DNA of 64,000 nt from Bradyrhizobium sp. 164 (GTDB lineage: Bacteria > Pseudomonadota > Alphaproteobacteria > Rhizobiales > Xanthobacteraceae), in contig NZ_JADPKA010000008.1 in NCBI RefSeq assembly GCF_023073715.1, positions 62,001 to 126,000 on the forward strand, read 5' to 3'. This document shows, one piece after another, positions 36,210-45,514 of the stretch; the stretch's first letter is position 1, and every line of letters starts with the position of its first letter. Under the pieces are notes generated by a model. That model saw only the letters and a list, made by a program, of their open reading frames with translations, ran no database searches and was not told the DNA's origin. A program made the position numbers and the translations under genes.

Positions 36210-38450
36210 TTGCAGAGCAGCGGCGGCGCGCGCGCATTCCAGAACGCGCGATTGCAGAAGAAATTGATGAAGCAGGCGGACGCCATCCTCTCCGCCGCGG
36301 CCGCCGCCTATGGCCAGGGCAGATATGCCGAGACCGAGGCGCTCTGCCGTGAGATCCTGAAAGCGATTCCGGATCATGTCGATTCCATGCACCTGCTCGG
36401 CATGTGCGCCCATGACCGCCGGCGCCTTGAGGAGGCGCAACAGTTGCTCGAGCGTGTGATCGAGCTCGACCCGCGCTTGCACGATGCCCATAACAATCTC
36501 GCCACCGTGCATTTCGATCTTGGTGACTACGAAGAGGCGCGGCGGTGTCAGGAGAGGGCCATCGCGCTGAAGCCGAATTTCGCGGTGGCGCTGACCAATC
36601 TCGGCAACACGCTGATGCATTTAGGACTGTACGGACAGGCGCTGGAGCTGCACGAGCGCGCCATCAAGTTGAAGCCGGATTACGCTGATGCATTCTGCAA
36701 TCGCGGCATGGTCGAGATCTTGCTTGGACAGGTCACTCGCGCCAAGGAAAGTTTCGAGCGCGCCCTGCTGTTTCAGCCGCGTCACGCGGAGGCCATCGTC
36801 GGCAAGGGCATGGTCAGCATGGAGCTGCGGCACCACGAAGAGGCGGCGGCCAAATTTGCCATGGCGCTCGCGATCAAGCCCGACTCGCCAAGGATCCTGG
36901 CCCAGCGCGGGCGGCTCAGTTACGAGCTGCAGCGCCTGGAGCAGGCGCTTGCGGATTTCGAGGCGGCGCTTGCGATTTCGCCCAAGCTCGAACTGGCTCT
37001 CCGGGGGAAGGCACAGGCCTGCCTCGTCATGGGAAAGACCGCGCAGGCGATGGCCGCCGCTACGACCTTGATCGAGCGAAATCCGCGCTCCGAGATCGGG
37101 TTGGCGCTGATGGGCTTCGCTTATTCCAACCAGGGGGAGATGGACGCCGCGATCGACTATCTCGATCGTGCGCTGGCCATCCGACCGGACTATGGAGATG
37201 CGATCAGAGGCAAGATCTTCTTGCAGGACTACCGCGCCGACGCCGATTTCGCCGTCCAGCAGGCGGTCCGAAGAGACTGGTGGGACCTGATCGGCTCCAA
37301 GCTGCCGCGAAGGGAGCTGCCGAAGCGGCCGCTTGATCCGGAAAAGCGGATCGTGGTCGGCTATGTCGCCGCTGAATTTCGGCAACACTCGGCGGGGCTC
37401 ACCCTGCTGCCGGTGCTGCGCCATCATGATCACGCCAGGTTTGAAATCATCTGCTACTACTCTTGGCCGGGAGAGGACGAGTACACAGCCAAGTTCAAGC
37501 AAATGGCGGACGTCTGGGTCGACGCCTGGCAGCTATCAGACGACGAACTCGCCGATCGCATTCAGGCCGACAATGTCGACATCCTGATCGACGTTTCGGG
37601 CCACACAACCGCTAACAGGCTGCAGGTGTTCGCGCGGAAGCCGGCCCCGATCCAGGCCACGGGCTTCGGACACGCCACGGGCACGGGCATGCAGACCATG
37701 GACTACGTGCTCGCGGATTCCATTTTCATTCCGCCATCGGTTCGGCATCTGTTTGCCGAAAGGATTCACGACCTGCCGTGCCTGATCACGATGGAGCCCG
37801 TCGCGGATCTGCAGCCTTCGGAGCTTCCGATGCTCCGCAAGGGTTACGTCACCTTCGGCGTGTTCAACCGCATCTACAAGATATCGGACGATGCGATCCG
37901 TGTGTGGTCGCGCCTGATGCGAGAGGTGCCGGGATCCAAGATTGTTCTCAAACATGGTCTGCTCGATGACCCATTGCTGCGCGATGGTCTGATCGCACGT
38001 TTCGCGGCCCAGGGCATTGCCGAAGAGCATATCACCTGCATGGGCTCCACTTCGCGCAACGACCATTTGTTGGCCTTTGCCAATATCGATATTTCCCTCG
38101 ATACGTTCCCGCAAAATGGCGGCATCAGCACCTGGGAATCGCTCTACAAAGGCGTTCCCGTCGTGGCCAGGCTCGGCAACGGCGCTTCCTCGCGTGCCGG
38201 TGCCTCTATCGTGACGGCCGTTGGGCTCGGCGACTGGGTCGCCGAGGATGACGAGGGCTACATCGAGATCGCCCGCAAATTTGCGACGCAGCCTGATCAT
38301 CTGGCGAAGTTGCGCGCGGAGTTGCCGGCTCAGATCGCAGCATCGCCCGCCGGCAATGTCGAGATCTACACGCGTGAGCTCGAAGCTGGTTATCGCCAGT
38401 TCTGGCGCGATTATTGTGCTGCCGCCTCGGAAAGCGGCGATGCTGCGTAG
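36210..38450 (+). CDS. TPR-GT41 (SPINDLY / O-GlcNAc-transferase-like) glycosyltransferase, copy 1
   Basis: 746 residues from a TTG start with GGAGAG just upstream (MQSSGGARAF). Residues about 30-345 are eight or nine tetratricopeptide repeats. The rest is a GT41 domain: GYVAAEFRQHSAG, the active-site-region His465 in DVSGHTTANR, RKPAPIQATGFGH, KHGLLDDP and DTFPQNGGISTWESLYKGVPVVA. Relatives add a sugar to Ser/Thr of proteins; in Caulobacter a related TPR-GT41 protein modifies flagellin. No flagellin gene is in this window, so the target is unknown. It is cytoplasmic. A second copy follows. Confidence 0.9.
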   Translation: MQSSGGARAFQNARLQKKLMKQADAILSAAAAAYGQGRYAETEALCREILKAIPDHVDSMHLLGMCAHDRRRLEEAQQLLERVIELDPRLHDAHNNLATVHFDLGDYEEARRCQERAIALKPNFAVALTNLGNTLMHLGLYGQALELHERAIKLKPDYADAFCNRGMVEILLGQVTRAKESFERALLFQPRHAEAIVGKGMVSMELRHHEEAAAKFAMALAIKPDSPRILAQRGRLSYELQRLEQALADFEAALAISPKLELALRGKAQACLVMGKTAQAMAAATTLIERNPRSEIGLALMGFAYSNQGEMDAAIDYLDRALAIRPDYGDAIRGKIFLQDYRADADFAVQQAVRRDWWDLIGSKLPRRELPKRPLDPEKRIVVGYVAAEFRQHSAGLTLLPVLRHHDHARFEIICYYSWPGEDEYTAKFKQMADVWVDAWQLSDDELADRIQADNVDILIDVSGHTTANRLQVFARKPAPIQATGFGHATGTGMQTMDYVLADSIFIPPSVRHLFAERIHDLPCLITMEPVADLQPSELPMLRKGYVTFGVFNRIYKISDDAIRVWSRLMREVPGSKIVLKHGLLDDPLLRDGLIARFAAQGIAEEHITCMGSTSRNDHLLAFANIDISLDTFPQNGGISTWESLYKGVPVVARLGNGASSRAGASIVTAVGLGDWVAEDDEGYIEIARKFATQPDHLAKLRAELPAQIAASPAGNVEIYTRELEAGYRQFWRDYCAAASESGDAA

Positions 38451-38495
38451 GCCGGTCGGGCAGATCCAGCTGCTCCCTGCCAGATGCCGCGCCGA

Positions 38496-38515
38496 GCCCC
38501 GGGAAATACCGGGGC
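38496..38515. other. GC hairpin between the two GT41 genes
   Basis: GCCCCGG, GAAATA loop, CCGGGGC. It corresponds in position to the hairpin at 36113-36130 upstream of the first copy, so it is part of the duplicated unit or ends copy 1 transcripts. No T-run. Confidence 0.45.
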
Positions 38516-38549
38516 GGTTGCCGATGCCGCCGACCAGCCGGCCCGGCAT

Positions 38550-38566
38550 GCGAATCAGCTAGACTC
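38550..38566 (+). promoter_or_regulatory. conserved upstream element of GT41 paralog 2
   Basis: GCGAATCAGCTAGACTC, 28 bases before the TTG start; it differs from the copy at 36164-36180 by one base. Confidence 0.4.
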
Positions 38567-38593
38567 GCTCCGGGCCATTTCCGGAGAGACATC

Positions 38594-40831
38594 TTGCAGA
38601 GCAGCGCCGGCGCGCGCGCATTCCACAATGCGCGCTTGCAGAAGAAATTGAAGAAACAGGCGGATGGCCTCATCTCTGCTGCCGCAAGCGCCTATGGCCA
38701 GGGCCGTTATGCCGAGACTGATGCGCTCTGCCGCCAGATCCTGCAGGCTGTTCCGGATCATTTCGATGCCACGCACATGCTCGGCCTGTGCGGGCAACAG
38801 GCCGGGCGGCTGGAAGAGGGGCAACAGCTGCTCGAGCGCGCGGTCGCAATCGATCCGCGTTCGCACGAGGCCCACAACAACCTCGCGACCGTGTACTTCG
38901 TCCAGCAGAAGTTCGGGGCCGCTCGCGCTTGTCTGGAGAAGGCGATCGCACTGAAGCCGAATTTCGCACCGGCCCTGACCGGTCTCGGCAACACCTTGCT
39001 CCACATGAACCTGCCCGAGCAGGCCATCGAGATGTACGATCGCGCCATCGGGCTGAAGCCTGACTATGCCGACGCGCTCTGCAATCGCGGCTTGGCCGAG
39101 CTGGCGCTGGGCCGGATCGAGCGCGCCAAACAGAGTTTCGAGCGCGCCCTGCTGTTCCAGCCGCGTCACGCGGAAGGGCTTGTCGGCAAGGGCGTGGTCA
39201 GTATCGAGCTCAAGCACTACGACGAGGCGGAAGCCGCGCTCGAAGCGGCGCTCGCCATCAGGCCCCGTTCGGCGAAGGTCCTGGCGCACCGAGGCCGGCT
39301 CCATCTTGCGCGGTCGCGCCCCGAACAGGCGGCGTCGGATTTTGATGCCGCACTCGCGCTTGCACCGAATCTCGAGGCAGCCTTGCGGGGAAAGGCGGAA
39401 GTCTCGCTGAGCATGGGAAAGACGGCGCAGGCGATCCTCGCCTGCAAGTCGTTGCTTCAGGAAAATCCGCGCTCGGCGGTCGCGTTGGCGCTGCTCAGCG
39501 CCTGTTTTGCGAATCAGGGCGAGATCGCAGCGGCGATCGAACATCTCGACGCCGCGCTGGCAATCGCACCGGATCCGGACCTGATCGCGCGGAAGATCTT
39601 CTTTCTCGACTATCTCCCCGACGCCGATTTCGCGGTCCAGCAGGGCGCGCGACGATATTGGGGCGAGACGATTGGCGCCAGGGTGCAGCGACGCAAGCTT
39701 TCGCCCCGGCAGGTCGATCCGGACAGGCGGATCGTGATCGGCTATGTCGCTGCCGAGTTCTGGTACCATTCGGCGGCATTCGCGCTGCTCCCGGTGCTGA
39801 GCCGCCATGATCGCGCCCAGTTCGAGATCATCTGTTATTCTTGCTCGCCGTCACAGGACGCGATGACCGCCAGGTTCAGGTCGGTGGCGGACGTCTGGGT
39901 CGATGCCTGGCAGCTATCGGACGAGGAACTCGCCGATCGTATTGAAGCTGACAAGGTCGATATCCTGATCGACGTGTCTGGTCATTCGACCGGCAACAGG
40001 CTGCCCGTGTTCGCGCGCAAGCCTGCCCCTATCCAGGTCACGGGCTTCGGGCATGCCACGGGAACGGGGCTTCAGGCCATGGACTATGTGCTCGCCGATC
40101 CCGTCTTCATCCCGCAGTTGGCACGACATCTGCTGACGGAAAAGGTCTACGACCTGCCGTGCCTGATCACGATCGACCCGATCCTGGATGCGCCGCCTTC
40201 AGAGCTTCCCATGCTCCGCAAGGGCCATGTGACCTTCGGCGTATTCAACCGCATCAACAAGATCTCGGACGAGGCCATTCGCGTGTGGTCGCAAATCATG
40301 CGCGAGGTGACCGGGTCGAAGCTCATCGTCAAGCATACCCTGCTTGACGATCCCTTGGTGCGCGACGGTCTCCTCGCTCGATTCGCGGCACAGGGCATTG
40401 CCGAAGAGCATGTCACCTGCCTGGGCTCGTCGGAACGTGCGGAGCACCTGCGGGCGTTCATGGAGGTCGATATATCGCTCGATCCATTTCCGCAGAACGG
40501 CGGCATCAGCACCTGGGAATCGCTCTATGCCGGCGTTCCGGTCGTCGCCAAGCTCGGCCACGGTGCCTCGTCCCGCGCCGGCGCCTCCATCCTGACCGGT
40601 GCCGGTCTCGATGACTGGGTCACCGAGGATGACGAGGGCTATGCGGCGATCGCCCGCAAGTTCGCGGCACAGCCCGGGCATCTGGCGAAGCTGCGCTCGG
40701 AATTGCCGGCCCGGATCGCGCACTCGCCGGCGGGCAATGTCGAGATCTATACGCGCAGGGTCGAGGCGGGCTATCGCCAGTTCTGGCGCGATTATTGTGC
40801 GGCAGCCTCGGAACGCGTCGAGGTCGCGTAG
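38594..40831 (+). CDS. TPR-GT41 (SPINDLY / O-GlcNAc-transferase-like) glycosyltransferase, copy 2
   Basis: 745 residues from a TTG at 38594, the same start and the same GGAGAG site as copy 1. TPRs at about 30-345 and a GT41 domain with DVSGHSTGNR, ATGFGH changed to VTGFGH, KHTLLDDP and DPFPQNGGISTWESLYAGVPVVA. The two proteins align end to end without gaps of note and share long identical stretches (ALLFQPRHAE, NVEIYTR, AGYRQFWRDYCAAASE). TPR surface residues differ more than the catalytic part, which suggests different protein targets. Convergent with cysK, 16 bases apart. Confidence 0.9.
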   Translation: MQSSAGARAFHNARLQKKLKKQADGLISAAASAYGQGRYAETDALCRQILQAVPDHFDATHMLGLCGQQAGRLEEGQQLLERAVAIDPRSHEAHNNLATVYFVQQKFGAARACLEKAIALKPNFAPALTGLGNTLLHMNLPEQAIEMYDRAIGLKPDYADALCNRGLAELALGRIERAKQSFERALLFQPRHAEGLVGKGVVSIELKHYDEAEAALEAALAIRPRSAKVLAHRGRLHLARSRPEQAASDFDAALALAPNLEAALRGKAEVSLSMGKTAQAILACKSLLQENPRSAVALALLSACFANQGEIAAAIEHLDAALAIAPDPDLIARKIFFLDYLPDADFAVQQGARRYWGETIGARVQRRKLSPRQVDPDRRIVIGYVAAEFWYHSAAFALLPVLSRHDRAQFEIICYSCSPSQDAMTARFRSVADVWVDAWQLSDEELADRIEADKVDILIDVSGHSTGNRLPVFARKPAPIQVTGFGHATGTGLQAMDYVLADPVFIPQLARHLLTEKVYDLPCLITIDPILDAPPSELPMLRKGHVTFGVFNRINKISDEAIRVWSQIMREVTGSKLIVKHTLLDDPLVRDGLLARFAAQGIAEEHVTCLGSSERAEHLRAFMEVDISLDPFPQNGGISTWESLYAGVPVVAKLGHGASSRAGASILTGAGLDDWVTEDDEGYAAIARKFAAQPGHLAKLRSELPARIAHSPAGNVEIYTRRVEAGYRQFWRDYCAAASERVEVA

Positions 40832-40847
40832 ACCGCCCGCGCCGCTA

Positions 40848-41882
40848 TCAGACGAACGGCGGTTTGATGTTGCTGCGCTTCTCCAGCCACTCGGGTACTG
40901 GAAGGTTCTTGGCGCGCATGAAGTCGGCGTTGAACAGCTTCGACAGGTAGCGGCTGCCGGAATCGCAGAGCACCGTGACGATCGTCTTGCCGGGCCCGAG
41001 CTGCTTCGCAAGGCGCATCGCTCCGACGATATTGATGCCGGTCGAGCCGCCGAGGCACAGGCCTTCGTGCTGGAGCAGCTCGTAGATCGCACTTACGGCT
41101 TCGGCGTCGGGAATGAGATAGGCGTCATCGACCTTGGCTGTCTCCACGATCGCGGTCGCGCGGTTCAGTCCGATGCCCTCGGTGATCGAGCCACCCGGCG
41201 TCGCCTTGGGATCGCCGGTCCTGAAATATTCGTACATGCCGGCGCCGTGCGGATCGGCACAGGCGATGCGGATGCTCTTGTTCCTCTCTTTGAGGTAGCG
41301 GCTGACGCCGGCGAGCGTGCCGCCGCTGCCGACCGAGCAGACAAAGCCGTCGACCTTGCCGCCGGTCTGCTCCCAGATCTCAGGTCCGGTGGATTCGTAA
41401 TGCGCCTTGGCGTTGTCGAGATTGTTCCATTGGTCTGCGAACAGCACGCCATTGGGTTCGGTCTTGCGCAGCTCGTCGGCGAGCCTGCGGCCGACATGCT
41501 GATAGTTATTCGGATTGGCATAGGGCAGGGCCGGCACCTCGATCAGCTCGGCGCCGCACAGCTTCAAGAAATCCTTCTTTTCCTGGCTCTGCGTCTCCGG
41601 GATCACGATCAGCGTGCGGTAGCCGCGCGCGCTCGCAACGACCGCGAGACCGATTCCGGTATTGCCGGCGGTCGCCTCGACCACGAGGCCACCGGGCTTC
41701 AGCTCGCCACGCTTCTCGGCCTCCAGGATCATCCATTTGCCGGCGCGATCCTTCACCGACTGGCCGGGATTCATGAACTCGGCCTTGCCCAGGATGGTGC
41801 AGCCGGTCAACTCCGAGGCGCGCGTGAGCCTGATGAGCGGGGTGTTGCCGATGGCTTCGACAACGTCGTTGTTGATGGTCAT
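40848..41882 (-). CDS. cysK: cysteine synthase (O-acetylserine sulfhydrylase)
   Basis: 344 residues from ATG 41882 (MTINNDVVEAIGNTPLIRL); a TTG at 41903 is an alternative and neither has a clear ribosome-binding site. Fold-type-II PLP enzyme: Lys44 in NPGQSVKDRAG, the substrate loop EATAGNTGIGLA, the PLP-phosphate loop GSGGTLAG, and a C-terminal GLCLGGSTGIN. It forms cysteine from O-acetylserine and sulfide. The related cystathionine beta-synthases share these motifs; length without a CBS domain favours cysteine synthase. Confidence 0.88.
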   Translation of the reverse strand: MTINNDVVEAIGNTPLIRLTRASELTGCTILGKAEFMNPGQSVKDRAGKWMILEAEKRGELKPGGLVVEATAGNTGIGLAVVASARGYRTLIVIPETQSQEKKDFLKLCGAELIEVPALPYANPNNYQHVGRRLADELRKTEPNGVLFADQWNNLDNAKAHYESTGPEIWEQTGGKVDGFVCSVGSGGTLAGVSRYLKERNKSIRIACADPHGAGMYEYFRTGDPKATPGGSITEGIGLNRATAIVETAKVDDAYLIPDAEAVSAIYELLQHEGLCLGGSTGINIVGAMRLAKQLGPGKTIVTVLCDSGSRYLSKLFNADFMRAKNLPVPEWLEKRSNIKPPFV

Positions 41883-42617
41883 GTCGGAGGAAATCACTGG
41901 CAAAGGGTTGATCAGGTTGGCCAGAACCTAGTGCTTGGGAGCCAAAAGGGAAAGGCTTTTGCGCTGCGGCGAAACCAGCCGAAGCGCCGCCGCAGCACTG
42001 GATTCTTGAGAGGGTAAAGCGGGCGATGATGTGCTCGGCCACGAGGGCGCGATATCAGGGGAAGGATATCCCTGACATCTATGAGAGTGCAGAAGACAAC
42101 GGTCGCAAGAGCGGCTCCCGCGTCAATCTTCGCCTTCGGCAGGATGTCTCGATGGCGAAAGCGTCGATGGCGCGTGGAAGTTTGAGGAGATATCTACACG
42201 ACGGAGACGGGCTCGTTTTCGGCCAATGACGACATCGTGAGACCAGCCGGCCAGGCGCCGAGACTGAGCTGAAGCCGCATGACGCCCATTGCGAGCGGTG
42301 CGCCCGGATCGGGCCGCGCCGGTATCACATGAAATCTTAGTAAGCTTGAACGCGCTCCAGGAGGGGGCCGGAATTGAAGAAATCGCTGCCAGACAGGGAT
42401 CTTTCCCATTTGGCAGGTTCGATAGACGCTTGTCCGAGCCGTCTATCTCGCACCTGCGGCACTGTCCCGCCGTTGCGCACCCGGCTAGTATGAGTCTGAG
42501 GTTCCGCAGAAAGCATCACGCTGTGAACGAGTTGTCCAACGCCCCCCGACTCTGCCGCCGCGAATCGGTTAATCCGGCTTCGCGGTGGCGGCTGGATCTG
42601 CCCGGCGGGGGGTGGAT
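41883..42617. other. 735-base gap between divergent cysK and the efflux operon
   Basis: Only short frames with no protein-like features. It contains an 8-bp inverted repeat at 42421-42447 that may be an operator. No regulator gene is found beside the efflux operon. Confidence 0.45.
42421..42447. promoter_or_regulatory. inverted repeat upstream of the RND operon, candidate operator
   Basis: GATAGACG, 11 bases, CGTCTATC: a perfect 8-bp inverted repeat, 171 bases before the operon's first start codon. Confidence 0.4.
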
Positions 42618-44096
42618 GTGACACAGGATGTTCCTGCGACCGCCATGCGGCGGTCTCCGGGGTCTGCGTCCTGGACGCGGCGCGCTGCGCGCTGGCTTGC
42701 GGCGCTGTGCCTCGCGGCGAATTCGGGCGCTTGCGTGCTGACGCAGGATCTTCCCGATCCCGCGCTCGATGTTCCCACCCAATACAAATACGCCGGCAAA
42801 GGGGATGCGCCGCCATCGCTGGATTGGTGGCGCGGTTTCCGCTCCACGGAGCTGACGCAGCTCATGGAGGAGGCGCAGACCGTCAACCTCGACATCGCCG
42901 CTGCGGTCGCGCGCATCGTCCAGGCCGACGCCCAGGCGCGGCAGGCGGGCGCGGCGCTGCTGCCGAGCCTGTCCACGGCCGGATCGGAAACCTATTCACG
43001 CACCTCGGGCTCCAGCGCCTCCGGCCTGTCCATAGGCGGGCGCGAAGTCGTCAACTATTCGGCCTCGTTGAGCGCGAGCTACCAGCTCGACTTCTGGGGC
43101 CAGAACCGCGATGCGCTGCAAACGGCCGAGGAGACGGCGAACGCCAACCGCTTCGATCGCGACACGGTCGCGCTGACGACGCTGGCGGCCGTCGCCAATG
43201 CCTATTTCCAGGTCCTGGCCTCACAGGACCGCATCAGGACCTCACAGCGCAACATCGCGAGCGCGCAGCGCATCCTCGATGCGGTCAAGGAGCGGCGCAG
43301 GGCCGGCACCGGCACCGATCTCGACGTCGCCCAGCAGGAGAGCGTGCTCGCGAACCAGAAGGCGCTGGTCCCGCCGCTGCGCCAGACGCTCGACCAGAAC
43401 ATCAATGCGCTGGCTGTCTTGGTATCGCGTCCGCCGGAGAGCGTGCGGGTGCTCGGCGGCTCGCTCGACCGGATCGCGATCCCCCGCGTCACGCCCGGAC
43501 TGCCGTCGGAGCTCCTGACGCAGCGGCCGGACATCCGCCGGCAGGAGGCACAGCTCGCCTCCGCTACCGCAAACATCGGTAATGCCCGCGCGCAATTCTT
43601 TCCGACGATCCAGCTGACCGGCAATGGCGGCTATCAGAGCTCGGCGCTGGTCTCGCTATTCCAGCCGCATGCCGCCTTCTTCCAGCTCGTCGGCAGTGCC
43701 ACGCAGCCGATCTTCGACGGGGGCAGGATCCTCGGCAATTTCGAACTGGCCAAGGCGCGGCAGGACGAGCTGCTCCAGACCTACCGCAAGACCATCGTCC
43801 AGGCTTTTGCCGACGTCGACAACGCGCTGTTCTCGATCAAGCAGACCACGATCAAGCTGCAATTGCAGCGCGACGTCGTTGCCGCCTCGCGCCGCGCCTT
43901 CGATCTCTCCGAGCAGCAATTGCGCGCCGGCACTGCCGACATCGTGACCGTGCTCAACACCCAACTGACCCTGTTTCAGGCGGAAGACGCGCTGTCGCAG
44001 GCCCAACTCGGACGGCTCCTCGCCATCGTCAGCCTGTACCAGGCGCTCGGCGGCGGTTGGGAGCCGAGGATGGAGAAACCGGTCAATGCTCTTTAA
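42618..44096 (+). CDS. RND efflux outer-membrane factor (NodT/OprM family lipoprotein)
   Basis: 492 residues from a GTG at 42618, with a GGCGGGGGG run just upstream; the ATG at 42645 is the other option. The leader (RWLAALCLAANSGAC) ends in a possible lipidation cysteine, followed by the two outer-membrane-factor repeats (SLDWWRGFRSTELTQLM, QLDFWGQNRDALQTAEE, TPGLPSELLTQRPDIRRQEAQ). It forms the trimeric exit duct of the pump encoded next. Its end overlaps the adaptor start by 11 bases, so all four genes form one operon. Confidence 0.9.
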   Translation: MTQDVPATAMRRSPGSASWTRRAARWLAALCLAANSGACVLTQDLPDPALDVPTQYKYAGKGDAPPSLDWWRGFRSTELTQLMEEAQTVNLDIAAAVARIVQADAQARQAGAALLPSLSTAGSETYSRTSGSSASGLSIGGREVVNYSASLSASYQLDFWGQNRDALQTAEETANANRFDRDTVALTTLAAVANAYFQVLASQDRIRTSQRNIASAQRILDAVKERRRAGTGTDLDVAQQESVLANQKALVPPLRQTLDQNINALAVLVSRPPESVRVLGGSLDRIAIPRVTPGLPSELLTQRPDIRRQEAQLASATANIGNARAQFFPTIQLTGNGGYQSSALVSLFQPHAAFFQLVGSATQPIFDGGRILGNFELAKARQDELLQTYRKTIVQAFADVDNALFSIKQTTIKLQLQRDVVAASRRAFDLSEQQLRAGTADIVTVLNTQLTLFQAEDALSQAQLGRLLAIVSLYQALGGGWEPRMEKPVNAL

Positions 44097-45477
44097 GCCG
44101 GAGACTAAGAAGGACGCGACGGAGGGCACGGCGAAAAAGTCGCGCGGCCGCGGCCTGATCATGACCCTGATCACGCTCGCGATCCTCGGCGGCCTCGGTT
44201 ATCTCGGCTGGACCGTCACGCATCAGCAGCAAGCGAACAACCGCAACCAGCGACCCGATCTGCCGGTGCCGGTGCTGGCGGCAAGCCCGCGCATCCAGGA
44301 CGTGCCGGTTTATCTCGATGGCGTCGGGGCGATCCGCGCGCTCAATACCGTGACCGTGCGCTCGCAGGTGGATGGCAAGCTGATCGCGGTCAATTTCACC
44401 GAAGGCCAGGACGTCAAGAAAGGCGACGTGCTCGGCGAGATCGATCCGGCGATCTACCAGGCCCAATACGACCAAGCCGTCGCGAAGAAGGCGCAGGACC
44501 AAGCCCAGCTGGCCAACCAGCGCATCGACCTTGCGCGCTACGAGCAGCTTGCCGCCTCCAATGCCGGCTCGAAGCAGCAGGCGGACACCCAGCGCGCGCT
44601 GGTAGCCCAGACTGAGGCGCTGGTGAAGGCGGATCAGGCCGCGATCGACAATGCAGCGGCGACGCTGAGCTACACTAAGATCGTAGCGCCGATCTCGGGT
44701 CGGGCCGGCCTACGCCAGGTCGACCAGGGCAACATCATCCATGCCTCGGACACCACAGGGCTCGTGGTGATCACTCAGCTGCAGCCGATCGCGGTGTGGT
44801 TCAGCTTGCCGCAACAGCAGATCATGCGCGTCAACGCCGCGGCGGCGAAGGGGACGCTCGCGGTCGACGTGTTCGGCAATGACGGCATCACGGTGATCGA
44901 TACCGGCAAGCTCACCGGCATCGACAACCAGGTCGACCAGACCACTGGCACGCTCAAGCTCAAGGCGGAATTTCCCAACGCCAATTACCAGCTCTGGCCG
45001 GGCCAGTTCGTCAATGTCCGCCTCAAAGTCGAGACCTTGACGCAGGCGCTGGTGGTGCCGACCTCTGCGGTGCAGCGCGGTCCGATCGGGACCTTCAGCT
45101 ATGTCATCGGCGAGGACAACGTCGTCTCGGCCAAGCCCGTGACGGTGACGCAGCAGAACGAGCATGATGCCGTGATCGCCAGCGGCCTCTCGCCGAATGA
45201 CAAGATCGTCACCACGGGTTTTGCCAATTTGTCCGACGGCTCCAAAGTGATCGTCGGCCGCGACGACCAGACCCCCTCGGCCGATCTAGCCCCGCGCAAG
45301 CGCTCGCGCGGGCCGGACGCTCAGAAGAAGGATGGTGCCAAAGAAGGCCAGAAGGAGGGACAAGGCAACGAGGGCGAGTTCCGCGCCAAGCGGAAGAGCA
45401 GCGAAGGCGATCAGAAGGGGCAGACCGGACCGGCACCGGGGCCGGGCGCATCGGGAAGTGGAGCCAAGCAGCCATGA
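44086..45477 (+). CDS. RND efflux periplasmic adaptor (MdtA-like membrane fusion protein)
   Basis: 463 residues. One N-terminal membrane span (LIMTLITLAILGGLGYLGW), then lipoyl-like and hairpin domains (SQVDGKLIAVNFTEGQDVKKGDVLGEIDP), the beta-barrel (APISGRAGLRQVDQGN, FPNANYQLWPGQFVNVRL) and a membrane-proximal domain. The last 75 residues are a Lys/Glu/Gly-rich tail (KKDGAKEGQKEGQGNEGE) that most MdtA proteins lack. It bridges the two inner-membrane pumps to the outer-membrane factor. Confidence 0.92.
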   Translation: MLFKPETKKDATEGTAKKSRGRGLIMTLITLAILGGLGYLGWTVTHQQQANNRNQRPDLPVPVLAASPRIQDVPVYLDGVGAIRALNTVTVRSQVDGKLIAVNFTEGQDVKKGDVLGEIDPAIYQAQYDQAVAKKAQDQAQLANQRIDLARYEQLAASNAGSKQQADTQRALVAQTEALVKADQAAIDNAAATLSYTKIVAPISGRAGLRQVDQGNIIHASDTTGLVVITQLQPIAVWFSLPQQQIMRVNAAAAKGTLAVDVFGNDGITVIDTGKLTGIDNQVDQTTGTLKLKAEFPNANYQLWPGQFVNVRLKVETLTQALVVPTSAVQRGPIGTFSYVIGEDNVVSAKPVTVTQQNEHDAVIASGLSPNDKIVTTGFANLSDGSKVIVGRDDQTPSADLAPRKRSRGPDAQKKDGAKEGQKEGQGNEGEFRAKRKSSEGDQKGQTGPAPGPGASGSGAKQP

Positions 45478-45514
45478 TCCCGACAACAGCCGCCTGAAGC
45501 GGCAGGCGTAGCCC

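Noticed and set aside
42026..42229. 67-codon frame in the gap before the efflux operon
   Set aside because: No ribosome-binding site, no recognisable features and a composition like random DNA.
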